A DNA stretch of 64,000 bases, from NCBI RefSeq assembly GCF_016863295.1, contig NZ_BOOP01000003.1, positions 372,001-436,000 on the forward strand. The letters run 5' to 3'. How positions within the stretch are numbered: position 1 is the first letter of the stretch; every line of letters begins with the position of its first letter. The position numbers were made by a program, and so were the translations under genes. The notes under the pieces were generated by a model. The model saw only the letters and a program-made list of their open reading frames with translations. It searched no databases and was not told where the DNA came from. Shown here piece by piece: positions 34,263-43,041 of this stretch. Source of the stretch: Planotetraspora phitsanulokensis. GTDB lineage: Bacteria; Actinomycetota; Actinomycetes; Streptosporangiales; Streptosporangiaceae.

Positions 34263-34727
34263 ATGCCCACGACCAACGCCGTCCCCGCTGACTTCCTCCG
34301 CACCTGGCCGGTGTGGCTGGTAAGCGCGCTCACCGGACTGGCCGCGGCCGCTGTGACCGAGTTGTACGGACTCGCCGCCCGCGCCCTTGGCGTTCCAATG
34401 GCGGCCGGCAACATCGGGGCCGGCGCCGCACAGCCGATCACCGTCGGTATGTTCGCCATGGGCACGATCATCTGCACGTTCTGGGGGACGGTGCTGGCGG
34501 TGCTCCTCGCGCGGTACGCGACCCGCCCGGCGCGCGCCTACGTCCAGGTCGCCGTGGCGCTCACCGCCGTGTCCCTGGTCGCCCCGCTTGGTGCCGGAGA
34601 CACCGTGACCTCCACCAAGGTGCTGCTGGCTCTTGCGCACCTGCTCGCCGCGACGATCGTCATCCCCACCGTCGCCCGTCGGCTTTCGCACGCTCCGGGC
34701 CGTAACGGCCGGCGCGCCGGCACCTGA
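34263..34727 (+). CDS. DUF6069-like four-helix membrane protein
   Basis: This 154-residue protein has four hydrophobic helices (about 15-35, 55-85, 92-112, 120-140) and resembles the DUF6069 family of actinomycete membrane proteins. AAAGGAG precedes the ATG. It is divergent from the DGPF-sigma pair and may be an ECF42 target, which is inference. Function unknown. Confidence 0.75.
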   Translation: MPTTNAVPADFLRTWPVWLVSALTGLAAAAVTELYGLAARALGVPMAAGNIGAGAAQPITVGMFAMGTIICTFWGTVLAVLLARYATRPARAYVQVAVALTAVSLVAPLGAGDTVTSTKVLLALAHLLAATIVIPTVARRLSHAPGRNGRRAGT

Positions 34728-34758
34728 CACCTGTGCCGACGCCGTCGACGAAGGCGCG

Positions 34759-35573
34759 TCAGTGGTGGTGGCCGTGCCGACCGAGGGTCTCCACGGGGGT
34801 CGCACCGGGGCGGGTCCACTGTGGCACAGGGCGGCTGGTCGGGCCCCAGATGGCGTTCCCGTCCGCGTCCGAGCGCCAGTACCAACAGATCGGCGAGCCA
34901 TGCCCACCGACCGGCGAGCCGACCTGAGGGGCCTCGGGCCAGCCCTCGGGGTTGTCCTCCCACGCCTCGCGGCGGCCATAGGGCGTCATGTCGAGCAGGC
35001 CGAGGGACCCGTTGATCGGCTCGTTGCCACGGCCCGTCGTGGAGTAGGTGAGGAACACGCGGTCGCCGTCGCGCAGGAAGCAGGTGATGGAACCCATGCT
35101 GCCGCCGACCGGCGCGTCCACGTCGCGCACCGAGTACCAGGGCTGGGTGTAGCCCATGAACTCGACGTAGGAGGCCACCTCGTCCCAACGGCCCGTGGTC
35201 AGGATGGCGAACGAGACGCCGCGAGCGTTGAGGTAGACGGCGTCCTTCAGGTGCCAGGCCGTGGTGGTGCAGCCCTCGCACTGCCCCTGGTGCGGCGCGC
35301 CGTCGTGCCACATGTGCTTGTAGACCACGAGCTCGTCGCGGCCCTGGAACAGGTCCAGGAACGGGACCGGGCCGTCGGGTCGACGACCTCGACCGTCCCG
35401 TCGAGCTCCACCATCGGCAGCCGGCGGCAGGCCGCGGCGAGGGCGTCGCCCTCGCGGGTGTGGGCCTTCTCGCGGACCAGAAGCTCGTCACGGGCGGCCT
35501 GCCAGGTGGCCAGGTCGACGATGGGCGGGCGGCCGGGCAGCGCGGTGGTCGGGTCACTCGGCGTGGTCGTCAT
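34759..35573 (-). pseudogene. DUF899 (thioredoxin-like) gene broken by a frameshift
   Basis: The first part, from ATG 35573, reads PIVDLATWQAARDELLVREK and continues to LDGTVEVVDP, the normal start of DUF899 proteins. The frame then goes off, while the next reading frame continues DGPVPFLDLFQGRDELVVYK and YKHMWHDGAPHQGQCEGCTT to a normal end ADGNAIWGPTSRPVPQW. Adding one base at the GGG run near 35377-35379 would rejoin them into about 270 residues. It is either a recent pseudogene or a sequencing error. The intact protein would be a thioredoxin-like redox protein with CxxC in QCEGC. Confidence 0.88.
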
Positions 35574-35844
35574 GGCGTCCTCCATGGTGTCTCGTGCCGG
35601 GCCGCGTCGTACGACCCTACGACGGTCACCAGTAAGACCAGCGACCTGGCCGAAACTCATCGCGGCAGGGGCGCCCTCGGCCCAGCCGGCGCCGACCACG
35701 TCAGGCTGACAAGTTCACAGACGCGCTCTGAGAGATCGACGCCGTCGCTCCACTCCGGCGGACCGGCCCAGGGAGTGATCAAGGTGGAACCGGAGAACGC
35801 CCCGTCCATAAGATCACCGGCTGGCGCCAGGTAGTTTGCCGGGC

Positions 35845-36312
35845 GTGAGTATGTGGGTCTACTTTCAAGGGCTCGAATCCTCCGGGCTGCCCGAGGACGC
35901 GGCGGGCTTTGAGGCGCTATTCGATGTGGAGTTCGACGAGCTGCGTCGACGGGTCCGGGCAGGAGACGCGGTATGGCTGGAGAGCGGCTTCTTCCAGCTG
36001 AACGAGCTTTACTCGCCCCGGTCGGAGCCGGGTGGCGACTGGGAGTTCCCCGTCTTCGGTGGCCGGCACATACAGGACCCCGGCGGCGGCCCGGGCCACG
36101 CGGTGCTCGAGCCACCGGGGGTGGCGCGCGCTGCGGCGTACCTGGAGGGGGTGTCGTTCCCGGACCGGTGGCAGGAGTGGCGGCAACTGCCCTCGTCCTA
36201 CTCGCATGAAGAGCTGCGGGAGCGCCTGGCTCAGGACCACGAGGACCTGCGAGCCTTCTACGGCAGGTCGGCGGAGCGGGGCTGGGCGGTGGTCAAGCAC
36301 TTCTCGTTCTGA
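35845..36312 (+). CDS. Hypothetical protein (DUF1877-like size)
   Basis: This 155-residue acidic soluble protein begins (V)SMWVYFQGLESSG. It contains FDELRRRVRAGDAVWLESGFFQLNELY, APYLEGVSF-like helices and SHEELRERLAQDHEDLRAFY. I do not recognise the family with certainty; the layout is like YfbM/DUF1877 proteins. TAGTTT (35832-35837) lies seven bases before GTG 35845, so a leaderless GTG start is preferred; TTG 35836 lies within that box. Confidence 0.65.
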   Translation: MSMWVYFQGLESSGLPEDAAGFEALFDVEFDELRRRVRAGDAVWLESGFFQLNELYSPRSEPGGDWEFPVFGGRHIQDPGGGPGHAVLEPPGVARAAAYLEGVSFPDRWQEWRQLPSSYSHEELRERLAQDHEDLRAFYGRSAERGWAVVKHFSF

Positions 36313-36662
36313 CCCGGCCGGGATCCCCAGGTCGTCGCCGCTCAGCCGGCCAACGGCGTGTGGTCCCCACGATGTCCTGTCAAACCCCCTCCGCCCGCCA
36401 CGTCATCCCCTGCCCCGCTGGTCGTGATCCTCTGGGCGGCGGAACCAAGGTCCTCCCCGCGTCCATCAGATCCGTGCTCCGCAGTCGTTCGTGAACTGTC
36501 CTCGGATTGCCAGAGCCCTACGCCATGTGACGTATCGCCCGCGCAGCCGGCTTCGCCCCCGGAGGTAGCTCGGATCGCTACCAGGAGCCGACGACCGGGC
36601 TCGGCGGTACGGGCACGATGAGGTTCACGATTTGGGCGCGAGAAAGGGAGCAGGTGTCGTCG
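36313..36662. other. Spacer without a recognisable gene
   Basis: These 350 bases hold no credible coding sequence apart from a possible N-terminal extension of the next gene (ATG 36618). A promoter for the paired membrane-protein genes is expected here, but I could not locate one. Confidence 0.4.
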
Positions 36663-37091
36663 ATGGGGCCCACTACACCGGTCTCGGACTCGAGCACAGG
36701 GCTGCTGCGGACCGTGCTCGTTCTCGACGCGGCGGTCTTCTTCGGCGCCGCGCTGTTGAACTTCGGCCTCAAGGTCCCGCTGGGCTTCACCACGTTGCGG
36801 TTCGCCGATTCGATCTGGCAGGCGGGAACGGGCGAGGCCGTCATCGGCGCTGCGCTGCTCGCGGCAGGGTTGACCCGAGGCCGCCGCTTGTCCTGGGTGG
36901 CGTTGGTGATGTCGGTGCTGGGCATAGCCATCGGCCTCACATCAGAGCGAGTGCAGGGAGCCGCCCGCGACCTCCATGCTCTCATGGTCCCGCTCGCCGT
37001 CCTCGTGTTGGCGCTGCTGCTGGTTGCCGGTCGGCGGAATCGGCGGCAGTCCGCTGCGGACCGCGCCGCGTCCACCGCAGAGGCGAAATGA
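36663..37091 (+). CDS. Small four-helix membrane protein, copy 1 of a pair
   Basis: This 142-residue protein has four hydrophobic helices (LRTVLVLDAAVFFGAALLNF, then AVIGAALLAAGL, WVALVMSVLGIAIGL and VPLAVLVLALLLVAG). The segment NFGLKVPLGFTTLRFADSIW parallels HFGVDIPVGFATISDSFPGA in the next gene, so the two are paralogues. Function unknown. ATG 36663 is used; ATG 36618 and GTG 36654 are alternatives. Its stop overlaps the next ATG. Confidence 0.72.
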   Translation: MGPTTPVSDSSTGLLRTVLVLDAAVFFGAALLNFGLKVPLGFTTLRFADSIWQAGTGEAVIGAALLAAGLTRGRRLSWVALVMSVLGIAIGLTSERVQGAARDLHALMVPLAVLVLALLLVAGRRNRRQSAADRAASTAEAK

Positions 37092-37540
37092 CCGCCGACC
37101 GGCCGAGCCGTATGGACCACGGGCGGCGACCGCCCCCCGTAGCCGCCGGAATGTTGATGGCGCTCGCAGCGGCGGCATTCGCGATCATGTCCGTCATCCA
37201 TTTCGGGGTCGACATTCCGGTCGGCTTCGCCACCATCAGCGATTCCTTCCCCGGCGCCGCCCCTCCGGAGGCCGTCATCTCGGCCGTCATGGCGATCGGT
37301 GCAACCGCCGTCTTCACCCGGCGGACGACGACCAGAGGAGTCGCGCTGGCGACGACACTGTTCTCGCTCCTGGGCACCGCCTACGGGCTGACCATCACGC
37401 TGGGCAGCACCCGCACCGGCGACGTCGCCTACCACCTCGCCATCCTGACCACTCTGCTCGCCATCCTCGGCCTCCTGCTCGTGCCGCGCAGGTCGCAAAG
37501 CCATCAGGCTCGGGATGACAGAAACGACGTCCGTTCATAG
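37088..37540 (+). CDS. Small four-helix membrane protein, copy 2 of a pair
   Basis: This 150-residue protein has a basic N-terminus and four helices. Residues HFGVDIPVGFATISDSF and EAVISAVMAIGATAVF match the equivalent parts of the upstream protein, indicating tandem duplication followed by divergence. ATGA overlap couples the two, suggesting a heteromeric membrane complex. Function unknown. Confidence 0.75.
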   Translation: MTADRPSRMDHGRRPPPVAAGMLMALAAAAFAIMSVIHFGVDIPVGFATISDSFPGAAPPEAVISAVMAIGATAVFTRRTTTRGVALATTLFSLLGTAYGLTITLGSTRTGDVAYHLAILTTLLAILGLLLVPRRSQSHQARDDRNDVRS

Positions 37541-37631
37541 CGGTGGGATCCTTGTCACCCACGCGGCCCGAGTTGCCGGCGGTCGGGACCGGTCCCCAGG
37601 CCACACCCGCGGTCAATCTCCCGGCTCGCGC

Positions 37632-38606
37632 CTAACCCGCGTTGGCGCGGCGGGCCGTGCTGAACCGGCGTTGGTAGGCGGCGGGGCTGATCGACAGCTT
37701 CCTGGCGAAAACCCGTCGCATGCTTTCGTAACTGGGGAACCCGGCGAGGATCGCGGCCTGCGTCGCGGTGTGTCCTTGGTCGAGCAGTGCCCTGGCCATG
37801 TCGAATCGGATGTTCTCCACGTAACGGGCCGGTGTCGTGGACAGCTCGTCGCGGAAAAGCCGGGTGAGGTGCCGGGTGCTCACGTTGAGGTGTTTCGCGA
37901 GTTCACCGAGCGAGTGGTCCCTCCCGGGATTCGCCGTCACCAAGTCGGTGATTTTGCGGAGAGCCGGCGAGCGGGGCGGCGGTCCTTGCAGCGGTGTCGA
38001 GAACTGGGACTGGCCGCCCGCACGCTGCATGTACACCACCAAGGCGCGGGCGACGTCGCGCGCCAGGTCGGGCCCGTGGTCCTCTTCGACGAGAGCGAGC
38101 GCCAGATCGATGCCGGCCGTCACCCCTGCCGACGTGTACGTGGTGCCATCGCGAACGTAGATCGCGTCGGGCTCGACATGGCACGTCGGACACCGGGCGG
38201 CGAGCTTGTGCGCGACCTTCCAGTGCGTGGTCGCGCGCTTGCCGTCGAGGAGGCCGGCAGCGGCCAGGATGAACGCCCCGGTACAGATCGACACGACCCG
38301 GCCGGCCGCGACCGCCGGTATCCGCGCGGCGTCCGCCAGGTCGCCGGGGACACAGGCGCGCGGATACAGGTCGGACCCTGCCACCAGAAACGTGTCGAAA
38401 GCCGGCTCCGCGGAGACGGCGCCGTCGACCGCCATCCGAACCCCGAGGTTCGACGTGACGTCCGCACCGGTCGGCGACAGCAGCACGATCCGATAGTCGG
38501 CACCGAACCGGTTCGCCTCCTTGAACACCTCCGCGGGGCCGGCGACGTCCAGCAACGTCACTCCGTCGTAGACGAGGATCGCGACGTGATGGGGGGCAAG
38601 GTTCAC
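37632..38606 (-). CDS. GlxA-family AraC regulator with DJ-1/PfpI domain
   Basis: This 324-residue regulator has an N-terminal DJ-1/PfpI (glutamine-amidotransferase-like) domain, with VAILVYDGVTLLDVAGPAEVF and the nucleophile-elbow cysteine in SICTGAFILAAAGLLDGKRATTHW. A C-terminal AraC HTH follows (LGELAKHLNVSTRHLTRLFRDEL and TATQAAILAGFPSYESMRRVF). Start is uncertain: GTG 38606 fits the family N-terminus, while ATG 38732 would add 42 Pro/Arg-rich residues. Target genes are not obvious. Confidence 0.9.
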   Translation of the reverse strand: MNLAPHHVAILVYDGVTLLDVAGPAEVFKEANRFGADYRIVLLSPTGADVTSNLGVRMAVDGAVSAEPAFDTFLVAGSDLYPRACVPGDLADAARIPAVAAGRVVSICTGAFILAAAGLLDGKRATTHWKVAHKLAARCPTCHVEPDAIYVRDGTTYTSAGVTAGIDLALALVEEDHGPDLARDVARALVVYMQRAGGQSQFSTPLQGPPPRSPALRKITDLVTANPGRDHSLGELAKHLNVSTRHLTRLFRDELSTTPARYVENIRFDMARALLDQGHTATQAAILAGFPSYESMRRVFARKLSISPAAYQRRFSTARRANAG

Positions 38607-39060
38607 CACTCCGGTCTCTCCGGAGCCGGATCCGCGCGGTGACCAGCCGGACCTCGGCGGCACTGACCGCCGCCGGGTCGGCGACGCAGAAGGGGACAAA
38701 GAAGGCATGGACACCGTTCCTTGGTAGCACACCGTAACCGGAGATCACGGGGGCCCTCATGGGCAGGGTTGCTCAACCGGCAGCGGGCGCCGAAGCCACC
38801 CTCCTCCGACCGCCCCTCGGTGGCTTCGGCGTGCCCGGGCGGGGTGCGGGTCGTCACGAAAGTCAGTGCAGCGGTCCGGGTGCCCGTGGCGCAGCAGGGA
38901 CCGTCCGCGCCTGGCGGAACACACGGCTGCGATTTCGCTCTGTCCGGATATAGGTGATTCCTGGCCGGACGAAGGCGGCGCCGCACACCGGTCAGTCGGC
39001 AGCATGGAAGTCGGACACACGGTCCCACAGCCGACACTGCCCAGAGAGTCAGAGGTCAAG
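38607..39060. other. Spacer without an intact gene
   Basis: Upstream of the GlxA-type regulator and ahead of the oxidoreductase remnant. I see no credible gene; short ORFs lack ribosome sites and family features. Confidence 0.4.
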
Positions 39061-39249
39061 GACGGGCGAGCCATCTTCTTCGTCGTCGAACCCGACCGCG
39101 CCCGGCTGACCGACCTCGCCCAGCGCCTCCGGGCCGGACGGCTCAACCCCATCGTCGGCGCCGTGCGACCGCTTTCCGAAACGGCCTCCGCGTTCGCCCG
39201 CGATCGCCGCACGCCCGGCAAGACGATCATTCAGGTCGCGGACCAACGA
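39061..39249 (+). pseudogene. C-terminal fragment of a zinc-type alcohol dehydrogenase/quinone oxidoreductase
   Basis: About 63 codons read DGRAIFFVVEPDRARLTDLA, QRLRAGRLNPIVGAVRPLSE and TASAFARDRRTPGKTIIQVA. This is the conserved C-terminus of MDR oxidoreductases (zinc-binding alcohol dehydrogenase group). The Rossmann domain and N-terminal half are absent upstream, and no stop follows the natural end. It is a gene remnant, evidence of a deletion or recombination point between 38.6 and 39.3 kb. Confidence 0.85.
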
Positions 39250-39364
39250 GGGGCGCAGCACTCGCGATCAGTGTGCGAATCGCCGGCGGCTGCTGATCAT
39301 CGGTACGGCGGCCACGGTCGTCGGATGCGCCCCGGCCACGGAGCGTCCGACCACAGGAGCGCCC

Positions 39365-39493
39365 ATGGCAGTCCAGGCCGACCGCCTGGATTTCTCAGCC
39401 CACCCCCTCAGATCAGCTGTTCCGTGGCCAGTGACACGGGCAGAAGCCGATGCCTATCCCGGCAGCGGTGAGACGACGTACGGAGCACCATGA
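39365..39493 (+). CDS. Possible 42-residue small ORF coupled to the methyltransferase
   Basis: ATG 39365 has AGGAG six bases upstream and runs 42 codons (MAVQADRLDFSAHPLRSAVP to ETTYGAP), ending in a TGA that overlaps the methyltransferase ATG (ATGA). This is a textbook coupling arrangement. However the same frame is open upstream (39278 onward) and there reads RRRLLIIGTAATVVGCAPAT, a lipoprotein-signal-like stretch without a start codon. It may therefore be the tail of a decayed lipoprotein gene, or a short leader peptide. No family recognised. Confidence 0.35.
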   Translation: MAVQADRLDFSAHPLRSAVPWPVTRAEADAYPGSGETTYGAP

Positions 39494-40545
39494 ACGAAAC
39501 ACCCGAGACAGCCCCCGGATACGAGGACGCGGCCCTTGAGCAGGAGCGCGACTTCGGCAGGCTGTTCCAGATGATCACCGGCCACGCGGTGGCGCAGATC
39601 GTCCGGACGGCGGCGACCCTCTCGATCATCGACCACATCGCCGCCGGGGCACGCACAGCAGATGAAGTCGCCGAACGGGCATCCACCCATCCGGCCACGA
39701 CCTACCGCCTGATGCGGGCGTGCGCCTCGATCGGACTGCTCGCTCACGAAGGGGACGGCAGGTTCACCACCACCCCGATGGGAGAACTGCTGCGCGAAGG
39801 GGTTCCGGGTTCACTGCGCGACACCACCCTCCACCTGGCGGGCTACTCGACCTGGGTGAGCTGGGCGCACCTTCCCGAAGCCGTGCGCGAGGGCAGAACG
39901 CAGGTATACAAGGCACTGGGCATGGACCAGTTCACCTACTTCTCCCGGCATCCGGAGGAGGGCGACGCCTTCGCCTCCAGCGGGTCGAGCATGTCCGAGA
40001 TCGTGGCCGCCGAGGCGGCGAGCATGCTCGACATCTCGGGTGTCTCGTCGGCCGTCGATGTGGGCGGTGCCAACGGCCGGCTCGTACTCGGGCTGATGCA
40101 GGCCAATCCCGCACTGCACGGCATCGTCCTGGATCTGCCGCATGTGACCGGCGCGGCTGCCCGTGCCGCCAAGGAACTCGGCCTTTCGGACCGCTTCAGT
40201 GCGGTGGAGGGCGACTTCTTCGAAGAGGTGCCCGCCGCGGATCTGTACCTGCTGAAGTGGATCCTGCATGACTGGGACGACGAAGCCTGCGTTCGCCTTC
40301 TTCGCAACTGCCGTGCCGCCGCCAAGCCCGGAGCGCGTGCGGTCGTCTTCGAACTCGTGCTCGGCGAGGTCGGCACTCCGGACTTCGGTGCTGTGGCCGA
40401 CATGAACATGCTGTCCGTCACCGACGGAGGCCGGGAACGCCACCTGCACGAGTACGACGCCCTGTTCACGGCCGGGGGATGGCGTCGGGTCTCTGCTCGA
40501 CCCACCCGCTCACCGCTTTGGATCATGGAACTCGAGGCCGCCTGA
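39490..40545 (+). CDS. SAM-dependent O-methyltransferase (plant-type/TcmN-like fold)
   Basis: This 351-residue enzyme has an N-terminal dimerisation winged helix (VRTAATLSIIDHIAAGARTADEVAERA) and a class I SAM domain. The SAM loop is VDVGGANGRLVLGLM and the catalytic histidine is in LLKWILHDWDDEACVRLL. It belongs to the hydroxyneurosporene/carminomycin O-methyltransferase family acting on phenols in secondary metabolism. No polyketide or other pathway genes are adjacent, so the substrate is unknown. It is preceded by a short ORF overlapping by ATGA and by gene debris. Confidence 0.94.
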   Translation: MNETPETAPGYEDAALEQERDFGRLFQMITGHAVAQIVRTAATLSIIDHIAAGARTADEVAERASTHPATTYRLMRACASIGLLAHEGDGRFTTTPMGELLREGVPGSLRDTTLHLAGYSTWVSWAHLPEAVREGRTQVYKALGMDQFTYFSRHPEEGDAFASSGSSMSEIVAAEAASMLDISGVSSAVDVGGANGRLVLGLMQANPALHGIVLDLPHVTGAAARAAKELGLSDRFSAVEGDFFEEVPAADLYLLKWILHDWDDEACVRLLRNCRAAAKPGARAVVFELVLGEVGTPDFGAVADMNMLSVTDGGRERHLHEYDALFTAGGWRRVSARPTRSPLWIMELEAA

Positions 40546-40554
40546 CGCAGTCCG

Positions 40555-40606
40555 CACAGACGGAGCGTGAGCACCAGGGCGTGTCCTGTGCTCATGCCCG
40601 TCTGTG
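40555..40606. terminator. Bidirectional hairpin between convergent genes
   Basis: Outer arms CACAGACGG (40555-40563) and CCGTCTGTG (40598-40606) enclose inner arms TGAGCAC (40568-40574) and GTGCTCA (40588-40594). The long interrupted stem lies between the convergent methyltransferase and esterase genes and probably terminates both. Confidence 0.8.
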
Positions 40607-40633
40607 GGACGCCTTGTGCGGTCCCGCACACAT

Positions 40634-41593
40634 TCAGCGCTCGGGGTTGACCGTGCGAGCGAGCCATTCAGTGCGGGTTCGGCGGGCGGCGGTCGACAGG
40701 TGCGCGTCGGGGAAGAGGGCGTCGAAGCCGTGGAAGCCACCGGCCCAGACGTGGAGCTCGGCCTGGCCGCCCGCGGCCCAGATGCGCGTGGCGTAGTCGA
40801 CGTCCTCATCGCGGAAGACCTCTGCGGAACCGGCGTCGATGTAGGTCGTGGGCAGGCCGGACAGGTCTTCGGCTCTGGCGGGTGAGACGTACCCGGGAAC
40901 CTGGTCGTCGGTGAGGTCGCCGAGGACGGCGTTCCAGGCGAACGCGTTGGTCTCGCGGGTCCAGACGCCGGGTTCGCCGGAGTACTGGCGACTGGAGGTG
41001 GTGGCGTTGCGGTGGTCGAGCATGGGGCAGATCAGCATCTGGGCGGCGATCGCGGGGGTGCTGCGGTCGCGGGCCATGAGGGCGACGCCTGCGGCGAGGC
41101 CGCCGCCGGCGCTGGCGCCCGCGACGATGACGCGGTCGGGGTCGATGCCGAGGTCGTCAGCGTGGCCGGCGACCCACGACAAGCCCTGGTAGCAGTCCTC
41201 GACAGGGGTGATGCCGCCCGCCTCGGGCGCAAGCCGGTAGTCGACGGTGACCACGACGGCACCGAGCAGGTCGAGCCATTCCAGAGGGATGTCGATCTGC
41301 GAGAACCGGTCACCCATGATCATGCCGCCGCCATGCATCCAGTAGACGCACGGAGCTCCGGGACCGGCGTCGGCCGGGGTGAGAACCGTCATCGGAATCT
41401 GCGCGCCGCCGGACCCGGGGACGGCGACCTCGCGCCGGTCGACGGCGCGGCCGTCCAGCAGGGTCTCGATCGGCGTCGGGGCCATCCGGCGCAACTGCGG
41501 GAGGATCTGCGGAGTGACCTCCGGGATGAGCGGCATGTCGGCGAGGAGAGCATTCAGTTCGGGGTCGAGAGCGGGGCGTGCGAGGGACGGCAT
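40634..41593 (-). CDS. HSL-family alpha/beta hydrolase (esterase)
   Basis: This 319-residue hydrolase of the hormone-sensitive-lipase family has the oxyanion motif HGGG (87-90), nucleophile S161 in GASAGGG, an acidic residue in YIDAGSAEVFRDED, and the catalytic His in WAGGFHGFD. It hydrolyses short-chain esters in relatives. It follows a small ABM-type monooxygenase gene by 54 bases on the same strand, forming an operon divergent from an AraC regulator. Confidence 0.94.
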   Translation of the reverse strand: MPSLARPALDPELNALLADMPLIPEVTPQILPQLRRMAPTPIETLLDGRAVDRREVAVPGSGGAQIPMTVLTPADAGPGAPCVYWMHGGGMIMGDRFSQIDIPLEWLDLLGAVVVTVDYRLAPEAGGITPVEDCYQGLSWVAGHADDLGIDPDRVIVAGASAGGGLAAGVALMARDRSTPAIAAQMLICPMLDHRNATTSSRQYSGEPGVWTRETNAFAWNAVLGDLTDDQVPGYVSPARAEDLSGLPTTYIDAGSAEVFRDEDVDYATRIWAAGGQAELHVWAGGFHGFDALFPDAHLSTAARRTRTEWLARTVNPER

Positions 41594-41647
41594 GGGGATT
41601 CCTTCCGGTACGTGTTCCGGGTCAGAGGGAGGGGTGTACGGGCAGGG

Positions 41648-41962
41648 TCAGAAGGCCTTGCCGCCGACCGGCACGTAATCGGTGTACGGGGATTCGGCGG
41701 CGACCAGCTCCTGGACCCGGGAGACGATGGCCTGGGCGGCCTGGCCGGCGAAGATCCGGTGGTGGTCCTCCTCGCTGGTCCAACCCTCAGTGACGTGGAC
41801 GACGTCGGGGTCGGTCGCCGAACGGCACACGAGGTAGACGAGGCAGTGCTCGCTCGCGGCCGGCTTGCCCTCGTCCAGGCCGGTCAGCAGCAGGTCGACC
41901 AGCTCGTCGCCCATGCCGGGCTTGGCGGTCAGGGTGGCGTTGAACCCGTAGCGGACGTTCAT
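41648..41962 (-). CDS. ABM-type quinol monooxygenase
   Basis: This 104-residue ferredoxin-like alpha/beta barrel protein reads MNVRYGFNATLTAKPGMGDE, then LVYLVCRSATDPDVVHVTEGW and HHRIFAGQAAQAIVSRVQEL, the antibiotic-biosynthesis-monooxygenase pattern. Relatives oxidise quinols or degrade haem without cofactors. GAGGAGCGCC precedes ATG 41962; the longer in-frame start at 42112 would add unrelated residues. It precedes the esterase in the same operon and is divergent from an AraC regulator. Confidence 0.88.
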   Translation of the reverse strand: MNVRYGFNATLTAKPGMGDELVDLLLTGLDEGKPAASEHCLVYLVCRSATDPDVVHVTEGWTSEEDHHRIFAGQAAQAIVSRVQELVAAESPYTDYVPVGGKAF

Positions 41963-42150
41963 GACGGCGCTCCTCTTCGGACAAATGCAGAATCCTCCCA
42001 ACCAGATGATCCTTCGCCACCCGGTCGGCGTCTTCGCTGATCCAATTTCACCTGTCCAGGCGCGACAACGGTAGAACGTAGCTCTTCGGCTCTTGCACGA
42101 TCCTCTATTCACGTGGAATGGAGCCCGGGTTGCTGTGATGGAATCAAGGT

Positions 42151-43041
42151 ATGGGATTCGATGAGCTTCGTACCCTGGTGGCCCGGCACGTCCGGCCCGA
42201 TGAGACCACCGCGATCGACGGCCTGCACATCGCGAAGGCCGAGCGGCCGGGCCCGCCGTCGCCGACGATGTCCGGCACGGTGCTGGCGGTCCTCACTCAA
42301 GGCGCCAAACGGCTGATGGTGGGCGACCGAGTACATGAGTACCGACCCGGCACCTACCTGGTCGCGTCGGTCGACCTGCCGGTCACCGGCCACTTCGTCG
42401 ACGTCAGCCCGCAGCACCCGGCGCTGGGAATGGCGCTCGTCCTGGAACCGTCCGAGATCGCCGACCTTCTCCTGCACGCCGGCCCCGGCGACCTTCCCCG
42501 CTCCCGAGCGGGAGCACTACCGGGCATCGCCGTCGGCGACATGACAGCCGGCCTTCTCGACGCGCTGATCCGTCTGGTGCGCCTGCTGGAATGGCCTCGC
42601 GACCAGGCGGTACTCGCGCCGATGGCCAAACGCGAGATCCTCTGGCGTCTGATCACCGGAGAGCAAGGGGGCGCCGTCCGCCAACTCGGCCTCGCCGACA
42701 GCAATCTGAGCCACATCACCCGAGCCGCCCGCTGGATCCGCGACCACTACGCCGAACCGTTCCGCGTCGAGGACCTGGCACGGCTGACCGGCATGAGCCC
42801 CTCGGCGTTCTACCGTCACTTCCAGACCGTCACCGCGCTGAGCCCGATCCAGTTCCAAAAGCAGATCCGCCTCCAGCAAGCCCGGCTCATGCTCGCCACG
42901 CACCCTCGCGACATCACCGCTGTCGCCCACCGCGTGGGGTACGACAGCCCCTCCCAGTTCAGTCGCGAATACCGCCGCCAGTACGGCACCGCGCCCAGTC
43001 AGGACGCCACCCGGCTGCATCACCCCACCCCGACGCCGTGA
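42151..43041 (+). CDS. AraC-family regulator with cupin N-domain (CmrA/AraC_N type)
   Basis: This 296-residue regulator has an AraC_N cupin domain (about 20-170: TVLAVLTQGAKRLMVGDRVHEYRPGTYLVASVDLPVTGHF) and a C-terminal double HTH with FRVEDLARLTGMSPSAFYRH and ITAVAHRVGYDSPSQFSREY. This class is often divergent from oxidoreductases or hydrolases acting on toxic aldehydes or quinones. It fits control of the divergent monooxygenase-esterase operon. Confidence 0.95.
   Translation: MGFDELRTLVARHVRPDETTAIDGLHIAKAERPGPPSPTMSGTVLAVLTQGAKRLMVGDRVHEYRPGTYLVASVDLPVTGHFVDVSPQHPALGMALVLEPSEIADLLLHAGPGDLPRSRAGALPGIAVGDMTAGLLDALIRLVRLLEWPRDQAVLAPMAKREILWRLITGEQGGAVRQLGLADSNLSHITRAARWIRDHYAEPFRVEDLARLTGMSPSAFYRHFQTVTALSPIQFQKQIRLQQARLMLATHPRDITAVAHRVGYDSPSQFSREYRRQYGTAPSQDATRLHHPTPTP

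Noticed and set aside
35574-35844. Potential coding sequence between DUF899 and the DUF1877-like gene
   Set aside because: Frames are short and without motifs; the region is better explained as promoters for both divergent genes.
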